Part shown: piece after piece, positions 9,567-20,858 of the stretch
How the letters are laid out: each line of letters opens with the position of its first letter
Position numbering within the stretch: position 1 is the stretch's first letter
From: Linanthus parryae
Taxonomy: Eukaryota > Streptophyta > Magnoliopsida > Ericales > Polemoniaceae
Reading direction: 5' to 3'
Assembly: GCA_023055425.1 (NCBI GenBank)
Contig: JALGPY010000004.1
Coordinates: 62,643,718 to 62,707,717 of the forward strand
DNA: 64,000 bases
Notes under the pieces: model-generated
Told to the model about the DNA's origin: nothing
Seen by the model: only the letters and a program-made list of their open reading frames with translations
Databases searched by the model: none
Program-made: the position numbers and the translations under genes

Positions 9567-12166
9567 TACCTTTTTGCGCGTCCCGAGCAAAATCAAAAAC
9601 ATCTCTCACACTATGATTTTCAATCCACCGAATTGCATTCAACTTCACTTGCCATGTGACACAAACAACGCACACACCCATGCAATCTACATGACTATAC
9701 AATGCAACTCGATTATCAAACAATGCAAAAATTGAAACAACACCAATTTTTTTTTTTCTTTTTAGTTAAAGATTGGATAATCTCAAAAAGTAAACCGGCA
9801 AGTCATAAGGCTCTCATATTCCCTCGGAAGTTCTATAAATTTTGGTGATCGGTAGAACTTGCGGACAGTTTCGTTAGACAGAACTGGCACGAACACAAAA
9901 TATGTTGCTTCCGCACACTCATCAAACATATCCCTTGAACTTACAATCTGAGCTGTTTATCCACGGGTTAAACTGTTGACGGCTTAGGACGGGTTGGATA
10001 GGATATTTAGAAGCGTAGTCCTAGACGTCATGATATAACTCACAAAAATACGATTCTCACACTCCCTCACCAAAATCCAAGGAACCCCACCGAATCTCAC
10101 TACTCCGGCCCTCATTCCCTCAATCTTGGTGCAACGCCATTCTCGCGGCCATGAATGTGAAAGAGTGATCAAGATCCATAGCTAATCTCCCCGGTCTTCA
10201 AGAAATTCAGTTTCAGCTCCTTATTCCCTTTCACTGTCAATTTCTGTTTTTGTTTTCTTTCTATTTTTTTTAACAACTTCCATGGAGCCAACAATAATGA
10301 TAGTAATATCCGAGGAGATCGAAGTATCAAATAACGTGGGGATGTGTCAAAAGTGATATAATCAAATATGTGTTGACACCCCCACACTCAATGTAAAGCA
10401 TCTCTCGCAACCCGGTAGTCAAATGTGATACGTGCTTTTTACAACCGATCCTACTCATCACCTAAGATATAGAGAATATACATGATTTTTAAAGCACACC
10501 CTCCTACAAGCTCAACCAATCCCACCCCATATCCTGCAGAAAAAATATCACGCACTACGACACTTCACTTGTGATCGTGGTGTAAGGACACGACTCACCG
10601 CCACACCGAAGTGTGCTACCGTCTCTAACTCACCCTTACATCCCCTCAAAAGACGACATGTAAGAGAATCCACGTAACATGTATCAATTCCGCACACCCT
10701 CATTGAACCTCCCTAACTCGACTCCCTCTATCATGACGCATAGGAAAGGGCCATTCTAACAAGTGATGAAAGTCATAAATGAAAGGCTTCCTAGGCTAGA
10801 GGCTGCGAATAACAGGGGTAAACGGATCAATAGGGGTAACTAGTGGACCTAGGAGATGGAGACGGGACGTGAGGCCCCCATAAAAATCACTCGTACAACT
10901 GTTCCATTGCCACTACGAGGAGGGTTGACGACTACCTAAGTGACGGTGGTGTAGCGCTAGTAGGATAACTAGTCTGAGAGACAGCTACTCACAATTCTAA
11001 AGTGCATTAGCCCTATAAGTCTTCCTACTCCAGATTCTCGCGTCTACCTCACCTCAGATTTTCATACTCCTAAGGAATTCGATCATTAAGCCCTCTCCAC
11101 ATTCACTCTCTTTGATTGCCCTTTCTCAAAAGTTTTTAATTTTTTTTATGATTTATGATTTTTTTAATTTTTTTTTCTTCATTTTTCATTTTTTCTAACT
11201 CTATATGCTTGGGCCAACTCAACTAAACACAAGTTTCGGGTAGGGGACTCGATAAAGTAAAAGTGCACAACAATGCAGAAAATAACCTCGCACAATACGA
11301 CGATATATCAAAACACTCAACACTAACCACAAATAAGAAACTACACTACCAAAACTATATGTAACAAGGCTAGGCATACAAAACATGGCTAGTGAAAGTA
11401 GATACAACCCCCCCCCCCCACTTAAGCGTTTCGTTGTCCTCAACGAATTTAGAGATAATGAAGGTGCAGGCAGTGGATTTCAACATTTATTGTTCAAAAC
11501 GTATAAACACGAGAGAGAGTTAGAGGTATCTGGGTGCCCGGACCTACATGGGCCCCGTTGCCGCGAAATTGCAACAAGAAAGGGTCTTGTGGACCGTTGA
11601 CAATTTTCGGAGAATTCTCTATGCGCCCGGATTCCGATGTGCGTCTAGGACATGAACTGTAGCCCTCTCATGCGTGTGTCACTCAACATATTGGAATTGC
11701 TTATCGACCTCGAGCAATTCTCTATGTCTTTTCTGCATACTACTGCGGGGCTTTTTCTTTCCATAATTTCGTGCAATCTCTAGCATGTACATATAGAAGG
11801 GGAATCCGATGTGTCTTCTGTACCTGTGTCCATGCACACTGATTGGAAAAATTAGTCCACTCTCTCTCACCCATCATAGTCAAATATAGAGAACTCATAA
11901 ACAAATAAAAACAAAAATAAAAAGCATCCTACTCTACATGAGTTGCCTCCCAAGCAGCGCTTGTAATTTAATGTCGACGGCCCGACCATGTTACCTCAAG
12001 AGACTCAACAAGGTGGTTTGGCAGGTCGTTCTGCATCCAACTTCTGGCGCTGGATGCTCATAACTACCTCGTGCGCCTGCACACTCGATGCTTTTCCCAT
12101 AAGTTCAAGCGAATCCTCCTGTGTCAGCTCTGGAATTCCGCGCCTAACTTGCACGGGAAATGGCAA
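9567..12166 (-). other. Non-coding internal region of Athila-like element
   Basis: About 2.6 kb with no frame I can support. A poly-C run lies near 11408-11418. Near 11938-11965 is a stretch containing gttgcctcccaagcagcgct, a non-coding word I associate with Athila-type elements. Several frames of 60-75 codons occur on both strands but have no recognisable domains. Most of pol is missing; whether by deletion or by design cannot be told from one copy. Confidence 0.6.
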
Positions 12167-12961
12167 TCATGGCTTCACCTCATGAGTGTACTGAGGAGTT
12201 GGTTTGAAAACCTGAAAGGTCTCCACAGTATCGTTGACCCTCATGATCAACTCCCCATTCTCTACATCAATTAACGTCCGACCGGTAGCTAGAAAGGGCC
12301 TACCAAGAATGATCGGAACGTCACCAGTTGGCATGTCCAGTATCACAAAATCAGCTGGCATGATCAAACTACCAACCCTCACAAGTAAGTCTTCTACCAC
12401 CCCAATGGCCTTCTTGGATGACTTATCTGAGAATTGCAGATTGATCCAGGTTTTACGAGGCTCCCCCACACCTAGCTTTTTGAATACTGAAAGCGGCATC
12501 AAGTTGACACTCGCTCCCAGATCACACAGAGCCCTGCCTGTATAAGCCCCGCCAAGTGTAGCCTCAATTACAAAACTACGTGGATCTTTCTTCTTCTTGG
12601 GTAGCCCATGCAAGACACATGAACTCACATGTTCATTCAATTTCACTGTCCGAAAGTCATCCATAGCTTTTCTCCCAAGGATTGCATCCTTGATAAACCG
12701 CGCATACTTAGGCATTTTCTGCAGCGCCTCAATCAACGGAATGTTTATGTGCAGTTTTGAAAAAATACTGAGAAATCGCCTGTACTCCTCAGAGTCATCC
12801 TTCTTCTTTTTAGTTTTCAATGGAAAAGGTACATCTTTAGAAGAAGAGGGTGGTGGTAATACCTCATTATAATTTTCCTCATCATGTGGAGTCATGCCCT
12901 TTGATTGGGGGACCATGACAGGTGTCTTCTCAGAATTGAAGACCTCATGGTCCTTAGCCTA
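12167..12961 (-). pseudogene. Gypsy gag C-terminus and aspartic protease fragment
   Basis: A minus-strand frame of at least 249 codons continues open upstream to the LTR junction at 12961, so its true start has been deleted. It contains a gag-like tail (KMPKYARFIKDAI), then a retropepsin-type region with LCDLGASVNLMPLSVFKKLG (active-site Asp in DLGAS) and the flap/second motif VPIILGRPFLATGR. This is the usual Athila gag-protease arrangement. The frame ends after the protease and no RT follows. The protein cannot be made from its own start in this copy. Confidence 0.8.
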
Positions 12962-14316
12962 TCGGTCCACCGTTGCACGAAACAGTCGAATATCACCTAC
13001 CGAATCTACCCACACTTGGCCAATCCTAACACGTCTCTTCTCAGTCTCAGTGATACTGGATTGATGTTCAAGTCTCATCCTAGTTAGTTAGAATCACGGT
13101 CGTGCATTCACTAACTAAGCAGTGTTTCCGGTTAGCTACTCCATTAACACTGAGTATTAAGCACAGTACATGAACAATTGAATTAAAATAATCTAACTTT
13201 AAGCATGAATCAACTATTGAATGAAACCCTAGTTCTTGAACCATACTTTATCTCCTAATCGTGTAACTGGAGTAGGATACTAAAATCACCAAGAAACTAG
13301 AATGAATTCAAAAGATGGAATCACTAAAGCATGAAGCAAAGATCAAATCCGGAAAATATTCATCGTTTACATGAACCCTAGGCTCTCAAATCGAGATGCC
13401 TAGCAAAAGTGTTTAGCTACTCATAGTTAAATATGAAATACTCATGTGTTTCTCCATTAAAATAAGAAGAGTAGAAGAAATCAAACACAAAGAAGCTCCA
13501 ATGGTGAAGCTTTGATCTCGTCTTCGTCTCCTTCTCACCGTCTCCTTCTTTTCTCTTGTGGATCCCTTATGTCGAATGCCTCCTTGTATTAGTAATATTC
13601 ACTATTCCCAATTAGGGTTAGGAATTAATTAATAAAACTACGCATTTTTGAGAAAATAAACACCAGCCCCCGTCCTTGTCTTTTCTTCCCGTAAATTTTG
13701 CTTCAGGAGATCGTGCGATCAACTTTCGGTGATCCTGCGATCAAGTTTTTGATCCTACACTTCAGTGAGTTTTCTCCTTTTTTCCTTCGAGTATTGGCCA
13801 AGTTTCGCTTCTGATCGCACGATCACATATTCTGATCCTGCGGTCAACTTCTAGGTCCTAGGATTAACTTTTGATCCTACAAGTCAGTGAGTTTCCCCAC
13901 TTTTCTTCCGCTCATTTTTTCTAAGTCTTCTCTTCTATTCTTCATTGGGGTCCTAATTTTCATTATCCAAACTTTTTAAAATGACACTTTGACCCCCTTT
14001 TTTCCATCTTTGTCCTTTTTTCTTCCAATCTCTTTCTCTCCCAAGCTTCCGCATATGTTCCGAAGTTTATTTTCCTCCTCCTCTTGATCCATGAGCACTG
14101 TTTTCTGTCCAACACAACACGAAATCACCCCGTGCGATCAAAAGTGACAAAATAAATGTAAATAATATGAAAAACGCCCAGATTAACAATTTATCACTCA
14201 AAGCTAAACTTATCCAATTTCTTCAAGTTCATAGTGTATTTCTAATATATTCAACCCGGATTGCACAAAACGTTAACAAAACGTATAAGAAATATACCTC
14301 TAATACAGATTTATCA
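12962..14316 (-). repeat. 5' LTR of Athila-like element, inner end deleted
   Basis: It is collinear with 8183-9554 with small indels and several percent divergence. The outer edge ...ttatca is intact. The inner edge is cut and joined directly to the gag/protease frame, with no primer-binding site left. Confidence 0.8.
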
Positions 14317-14318
14317 CA

Positions 14319-14650
14319 TGGGCGCCCATATGTAGACGCCCGTGGATGCTCGGAGCTTTAACTCCCATTATTACTTCAGGGCATAACTTTGGGCGCCCAT
14401 AACCACTCTCGTGCGCACCACTTTTGTCCAGGCACCCGTTGTTGTCTAATGCTGAATGACCCACTTTGAGCTTTGGGCATACATCAGGGCGCCCATGTGC
14501 GCCCTGATGTATGCCCAAAGCTCAAAGTGGGTCATTCAGCATTGGGCATCCATGGGCGCTCATGTCCAGGCGCCCATGGTTGCCTCATGCTGAATGGCCC
14601 ATTTTGAGCTGTGGGCATACATTAGGGCGCCCATGACGGGTTCTGGACGC
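14319..14650. repeat. GGGCGCCC-rich direct and inverted repeat block
   Basis: The octamer GGGCGCCC followed by AT or CAT recurs near 14319, 14391, 14488 and 14627, with variants near 14498 and 14562. A unit of about 70-100 bases (tccaggc..., tgctgaatg, ttgagctttgggcatacat, gggcgcccatg) is present in at least two direct copies and one inverted copy. GC content is above the surroundings. I do not recognise the family. Confidence 0.7.
14448..14543. repeat. Perfect 45-bp inverted repeat, 6-bp loop
   Basis: The left arm 14448-14492 is the exact reverse complement of the right arm 14499-14543, separated by ccatgt. No mismatch occurs in 45 pairs. It is an inverted copy of the local repeat unit and would form a strong hairpin as RNA or a cruciform as DNA. 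Confidence 0.95.
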
Positions 14651-15498
14651 ATCGTTTATGCCCGAAGCTCGAAATGGAACTTACATCGTCTTGGGACTTG
14701 TAGTAGGGTCTTCAAAAGACCTTTTGCAATCTCCTCAAAGTGAACCTCATAGTTTTTTGAAAACGTTTTCCCCGAAAACATTGACAGGAAAATACAATTT
14801 TTTTATAGTGCGACTCTTGAAATGTAAATATACAACAAAAGTATACTAAGGTTTGTTAAACTTACTCTTGTTTTCGACGTATTCGAAGTCTTCCAATGAA
14901 GAAACCCCTCCAACAAACAGATTTTTTTTTGGAACTCAACAGTGGAGGTTTTGAGAGAGTATAGAGAGAAAAATAATAACTTTGTATGTGAAAATGAATG
15001 AACTGAGGTTGTTCTTAAGGTTTAACATCTTAGGTTTTTGAGGGTAGTAAAACATTTGTAAAAGGCTGCTTAGTGACTTTAATTCTCTATAATGAGAAAA
15101 ATGGTTGTTGTTGTTGCGCTGAGAGAGAGAGAGAGAGGGAGAGAGAGAGGGAGAGAGGGAGAGAGAGCGCAGGTGTTTTACGTGCATGGCAAGAGGAATT
15201 GAAGAAAAATTCAGCCCAACAATGTGTTGGTAGGACCCACTGCCACATGGTTTTTTTTTTTTTAAAAAAGTCATTTAAAAAATCAAAGTGAGACCCACTA
15301 CCAATGAAAAACAACCTTACAAAAAAAAGGGGACCCACTACCCATATCAAACCAATTTTAACTTTTTGTTATTAGTTTTCGGGTTACTTCCCACCAACTC
15401 TTTGAACTCATGGGTTAAATTCACCACAAAAGTGTAGGCTTCTATCAAAATCCCCCTACATTATAATAACCGGGTGCCTATAAAATAGCCTACCCTTC
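14651..15498. other. Unassigned non-coding stretch
   Basis: AT-rich sequence with a GA microsatellite (15121-15167) and repeated short words such as gacccacta (about 15234, 15292 and 15332). I see no coding frame worth supporting and no clear element ends. Confidence 0.5.
15121..15167. repeat. (GA)n microsatellite
   Basis: A 47-base run of GA with a few GGGA interruptions. It produces artificial Arg/Glu and Ser/Leu frames on the two strands. Confidence 0.95.
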
Positions 15499-16481
15499 TG
15501 AAAGTTTGTAATGTATGTGTAAAACAGGATCTAAATACTCTAGAAGGGGGGGGGGTTGAATAGAGTATGCTAAATTTTGCCAAAACACTGTCTTTTAAAA
15601 CTTGAGTAGAGTAAGCAATTGATATCTCAAAGCTTTGAAAAAGTTTTGAGAAGTTTGAAGATATAACTGCATAATACAGAGGCTTAAAATATTTGAGATT
15701 TGGAAAGATCCAAAGCTTTGAAACATCCAATTTAGACTGAATGTAAATATAACAAAAGTAAACAGCATGAACACAAGATTTTTACAGAGTTCAGCCACAA
15801 TTGGACCTAGTCTTTGCCTGATGGATCTTATCCCTCCAGGATTCAAACACAACTTCTTATTAATCACCCAGATTTATCCCTATATCTCAAGCCTAAGTGA
15901 ACTACCTTTCACCTATTACAGCTTCTGGTTCCCAACTTATCTAGTTCCAGCTACAATCTGTTGAAACAATAAGAATCTCTTTGTTGTTCACTTGAACAAC
16001 TAACCTTATAAGTTTGTGCGGTTTAAAACACAGAATGATCATACAATTTCAATACACGTGTGAAGAACACAAAGAATAAATAAGCAAAATGAGCTTGGAA
16101 GTGTTCTTCAATCTGTGATGAATGATCTTGCTTCTGGAATGTTAATGGCCTGATGAATCTGAAGATTTGAATGATATGAACTCTCCTGTTTGTAGCACAC
16201 TTCAAATCTCACGATGATCAATCTTAATCTCCGTGTCTCTCTTTCCAAATCAAAGTGCTGATCACTTTAAATAACAGTCTGCAACCAACTGAGAGTTTTT
16301 ACGAACAGAAACCATATTAATCCTCGTCCCTGATATGCTTCTTTCAACAACTATGTTTGGATAGCTATCTGATTTGTTTATGGACGTTGGAACGCCCAAC
16401 AAACCTGCATTAACTCAGTAAACAAGATCAAACAACATCAATACAATCTAGCATCAAGACCTGTTTAGCAGTATGCTAACA
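15499..16481 (-). repeat. Sirevirus-type copia LTR (minus)
   Basis: On the minus strand it runs TGTTAGCATACTG ... ACTTTCA and aligns in order with the Sirevirus LTR at 54712-55772. Shared blocks include the attaataagaa / gatccctgaggtagagac region, the gaactctgtaaaa segment and tactctattca followed by a C run. A C run appears here as G at about 15547-15556. Flanking 5-mers (ccttc and gttca) do not match, so it is not a clean solo LTR. Edges are inferred from TG/CA ends. Confidence 0.65.
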
Positions 16482-17110
16482 GTTCATGAGAAAACTGGGC
16501 TAGGTTTGTCTTGTAATAGACTTAGCTTAAATATATATTCAATATGTTGAATATATCAAATAACCAGTATAGAACAAGTGTTATTAGTCAACGATAGATT
16601 CATAACAAGTTCTGAATCACATAGAAATAACATGCATACGCATATTAGTCAGATGAACTTAGCAGTGAAGAGTAACCAATGAATCTCAAAGCTTTGAAGC
16701 GTTGCCTGCAGTTCATCTGAATGAACTTGGATTTTCAATCCAACTCAGTCCTGCATATTTTGTTAATAAGAACATAGATTACTAATGCATGAATAATGTC
16801 ATTCCATATCAAAAACAAAAACCTGCACAAAACAGTTAGACACATTTCCTGCTACAGTGCCTCAAAGCTTTGAAGCTTTAATACTTAGGCAAATTTTCTG
16901 CTTGTGTTTCTGGCTTTCATCATCAAGGAACCAAAGCTCTTGCATATGCATCCATACATTTTTATCAAGGAGCTTTAGACTTATCACCTTCTTAAAAAAA
17001 TAATAACCAACCCTTTCATAATTGATTGCTTCATTTTTATTAGAAGAAGATAAATCTTTCACGACTTGGAAGAATGATATTCTTTTAGTGTGATGTTCTA
17101 TATTCAATGA
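16482..17110 (-). repeat. Sirevirus 3' internal remnant with palindromes
   Basis: Upstream of the minus-strand LTR this non-coding stretch holds two copies of the palindrome CAAAGCTTTG (about 16684-16699 and 16861-16875). The same word occurs in the adjoining LTR (15626-15640 and 15711-15720). It resembles the region with TCAAGGCCTTGA palindromes next to the plus-strand Sirevirus LTR. No polypurine tract is obvious. Confidence 0.45.
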
Positions 17111-17320
17111 GTTTGTGTCAGTTACTTAAGAAGTGACATAATTTATTGACAAATTGGGTAAATCACTTTATTTACAAGTAAAGCACCACACGATGCTCTA
17201 ACGAAGGACTAAAAGAATTCTTACGCCGAATGATCAGTTACAATAAGTTTGTCTACTTCTATTAAATTTTGAAGCCATTCAAGTAATTGATGACAGATCA
17301 TTTATCCACTATCAATCATT
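17111..17320. other. Short unassigned spacer
   Basis: AT-rich sequence between the Sirevirus remnant and the LINE remnant. I see no gene, repeat edge or poly-T tract that would mark the LINE 3' end. Confidence 0.4.
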
Positions 17321-18500
17321 TTACCTCTTCTTGTGGGCCGGTTCGTTTTGCTCTCTCTTGACGAAGTTTACTTCGAGGTTATCAATATTTGCCGCTAGCC
17401 TCTTCATCTCTACCAGCTCATTTCGCCTTCGAGGAAGTAATACCAGTTGATCTTGGAAACTTAAGTGCCTCTTTTTCGGACTCTGCTTCCGCCTCTTTGG
17501 TTGTGGAGCTTGTGCAAGTGCGATGGTCATAGCTGCGATTAGATCTCCATGCTCATTCCTAATGATGATACCCCCATTCGATTTTTTTTGGTTCTTGGGT
17601 CCAAACAACCGTCGAAGTTAACTCTGCAGCAACCCAACGGTGGGGTTTTCCATCATCCTACATGCTCTTGATTGCGAGAGTGTCGGTTTTCTGGATTCTA
17701 AAGGTTCATTGTAAGTTCTTCTCGCCAATACACAATTTCTTCCACTAGATGCCCTGGGGGTCTTTTGTTTGTTGTTTGAAATCCAACCGTTCCTCGTGCG
17801 CCAAATTTTTCCAGATAGTTAAACATAGTAGATCTATGTTCTCATTATTCAACTCTTCTATCTGTTAAGGCAACCATGGATTGAAACTTCCTTGGAAGTG
17901 ATTGAGAAAATTAGGTCTCATAACTCTTTCCCAAATTTATTTACTGTACTTACATGTTAGTAAGAGGTGGGAATGAGTTTCGCCTCTACTTAAATAAACG
18001 ATACATTTTCCTCTCTGTCAATACATCTTTTTCTCAAATGTGAAGTAGTGGAGAGGGATTCATGTTTGCTTCTGCAATTCCATACTTTGATTTTCCTTGT
18101 AAGGTGTAACTTCTCTAAAGGAGAAGGGGAGATCTCAGTTGGGGACCCATCTTGTTCATTTATGACCCTTTATTGCTCGACTCTATATTTTGATCAAACT
18201 GCATATTTGCCATTTTTCTCAAAATGCAAAATGTGGCGATCCTGAATTTTTCAATGTGGTAATGGAATTCGCAATACTTCATCTTTTTCCATTTTATGAA
18301 TATGCAGTTCAACTTTTTTTATCCCAACTATGCGTAAGTGAATTGATGACTCTTGTGATGTGACTGTTTGCAGGAGGCATAATCATCTTGAATGAGCTCT
18401 CTCTGAGTAACCATTTCATTTGTATGCCAGTGTTTATGTTACTCCATCTCCAATCTTCCATCTCATCCCCTATTCTTCTCCACTTGTGTGAGGGAAATTA
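17321..18500 (-). pseudogene. LINE remnant: zf-RVT and RNase H-like C-terminus
   Basis: Translation on the minus strand, switching frames, gives pieces in the order expected at the C-terminus of a plant L1-type LINE. These are FEKNGKYAV*SKYRVEQ (about 18170-18225), ETHSHLLLTCKYSK*IWERV (about 17930-17985, the zf-RVT His/Cys end), IWRTRNGWISNNKQ (about 17780-17830), VNFDG (about 17605-17625), then GGIIIRNEHGDLIAAM and VNFVKREQNEPAH, the RNase H-like (RVT_3) ends. Several stops and frameshifts make it a fossil. A host RNase H-like pseudogene is possible but less likely given the zf-RVT part. No poly-A tail or target duplication found. Confidence 0.7.
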
Positions 18501-18579
18501 TGACATGAGGTTCTCCATGTCGGATATTTCTTTGTTTACAGTTGTAGACAAATCATAAATGAGAGCATAATTTCATGTA

Positions 18580-20160
18580 TCTGTAACAGTTCCATGGTGT
18601 TTAAAGTCAATCTGTACCTACCTGGACTGAAATTGACGAAAAGTTAACTCTAGGGGCTTTATTATAGTTTTAAAAATTTTACGGACTTGGGTGCATCATG
18701 TAAAGGTTCCAAATTTCAATATTGAATGTATCAAGAAGGGATATGGATCATATTTGCAAACTAATAGACTTGTAAGAGCCTGACTAGAACGTTCTGGCAC
18801 ATCCACTGGTTGTTCTGAAGAGACTAGGTTGATAAGGACAAAATAGTAAAATTGGCTAGGCAGTTAGCATGACTTCTTCACAGTGCATTCTACCTCTCTT
18901 AAAGGACAAGTGTTAACAGTGAGTATGATTGAATTGTGTAGAGGTTTCTAGACTAAGGAATCAGCTCCGCTAATTAGGAATGTTAAGCCATTTGTCAAGT
19001 AAGCATACGTATGCTTATTCTATTATATGTGTATTCTCTATAAATGGCATACCGGTACCTTTACAATTACTATAGAATCTTAAGGAACTATGGTGAAACC
19101 ATATATGTGCTATGGGATGGGCCTTCAGCATGATCTAGACCCGGGATCAGGGGTAGAGACTCTGTAGGTCTCCCACTGCCACTATATGAGCTTGAGTATC
19201 TAATTATGTTGAGCTGTAAGACACCAGTACTACTCCACTAGACTGATGATTCAGTAGGGGTGTCGACACTTAATGTATAGTTTGTTTTGGCGAATTGATT
19301 GAGCCATCGTTGTCATATGATAATTTGATCTACCAACCCTTTGAGTAGTGGGAGTCAAAATCCTCTGTATAAAGGTCGTAAAGTTGTGGACTCCCCGAAA
19401 TATGTGTATATCATTTAACGCTTCTCATATGTTCAATGGTATTATATTAGGGTAATGACTGGAAACTTGTAAGTACTAAGATTAACTTTTCAAAATCTAT
19501 AATACGCATCTTCTTCACAAGTTATACGATCACTTAAACTATTGCTGGCAATCCCTATTGTCTATATGTTTCTATAACTCTGCAGGTGAGTGACAAACAC
19601 GTGATCAGAGTTGTATTCTATATTGATTATCTACCTATTTCCATGAACTTTGAGATGTTTTGATGAGTATTTGGTCATATAAGTGAAATATTCGTAGAAT
19701 TTAGCGTTATGTGTATTATTGTAGAATCTTTGTTTTTTTTGCTATAATTTGAGCATTTTATATGTTGGATACGATCCCGAAATGTTAGTGTTGTGTTCTT
19801 CAGGTACCGGAGGATCGGAGAGTTGAATCAGGAGCGAGAAGAAACTTCGGAAGACGAGAAAAGCTTGGGAATTGCCAAGGAGATGAAGAGAATGCAAGGT
19901 TGGAAGAGCAAAAGTAACAAACCTGTACTATTTTGATGATATATGGAGTTCTACAAGGAATTTTAGAGTGAGATCGATGGTAAATGAAAGTATACTCAGA
20001 AGCTTTCCAAGGGTAGGTTAGAGAGCTAATAGGAGACCGGTCGAGGAAAATATGGTCCGCGAAGATGGAGGAATTTTTTTGTGCATACCATTGTGATTGT
20101 AGAACCATAATAGTGATCATACGACCATTTTGCCTTAGAAGAATTTGAAAATTTTCAACA
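18580..20160 (+). repeat. Old gypsy LTR-like sequence, LTR-B related
   Basis: Scattered similarity in the plus orientation to the LTR-B copy at 59433-62937. One example is aggggtgtcgacacttaatg near 19256 against aggggtgttgacacttaagg near 62141; the end regions near 19800 and 62740 share a cggatcgaga-like word. No coding frame. Edges are approximate and identity is low, so this is a weak call. Confidence 0.35.
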
Positions 20161-20853
20161 ACCTCCTTATCCGGCTCGGGGGAGACCGGAGGGCGATGCT
20201 ATATGGAAGCGATAGAACTCAAAAGCAGTACAATCCACCAAACATTTATAATATGAAACAACTACATTAGGCTTTGAGTCTCATACACGAGATGATTACT
20301 ATTACACAATAGTTTTAACTAACACTACTAGGCATTACTTGTGAATTTCATGGTCTAAGAGAGTCTCTCGCCATTCTATTCCATGACCCCCAGCTCTTAG
20401 ACTTGCGGTGAGAAGAAAAATAACAAGAATCCAGTTTTGAAAAGTCAGGAATAAATATTGAGTGAGATATACCTTAGCATTTAAAAACAAGAAATATGAG
20501 AAAGGCTACATGGTTACGCGTTTAATAAAAAAATAGGAATAATCAGAGTTTACCGCAGTGATAACCAATTATGAATGTCCTAATAACAAGTCCACATAAT
20601 GAAATTCCAAATCGTCGTATGTTTTCAAACACAAGATTTTTCAAAAGAGCATATATCACGATTTACAATTAACTTTTCCCAAACAAAGTAGTCGGATCAT
20701 CACTTATTTCAGAGTACCCAAGTAGATCGATGACCACATCAGACATTCTAGACCTTAAGTTTTGCAATACCCTCCGAAGAGCGTCAATCAAAGGAGTTGT
20801 ATCTAGAAGCAGTACTCCAACCTACGACAAAATGAGTCATGGGCACACGAGGT
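20161..20853. other. Unassigned flank of the LTR-A insertion
   Basis: About 700 bases of pre-existing sequence left of the cccgc target duplication. It was originally contiguous with 43185-43454. I find no coding frame or recognisable element, only general resemblance to repeat DNA. Confidence 0.4.
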
Positions 20854-20858
20854 CCCGC

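Larger units (their letters stand above)
8056..14316 (-). mobile_element. Athila-like gypsy element without pol, degenerate
   Basis: Two direct repeats (8056-9554 and 12962-14316) flank 3.4 kb. On the minus strand the LTR starts TGATAAC and is preceded by the purine tract GTGTGGGGGATT, a combination typical of Athila elements. The only coding sequence is a gag/protease fragment (12167-12961). RT, RNase H and integrase are absent, so it was either a non-autonomous type or lost them by deletion. Copia-1 appears to have inserted into its left LTR at 8055/8056. The right LTR lacks its inner end and directly abuts coding sequence, so a deletion removed the primer-binding site and gag start. Confidence 0.75.

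Noticed and set aside
15073..15350. Frames with Arg-Glu or Ser-Leu runs
   Set aside because: Direct translation of the GA microsatellite.
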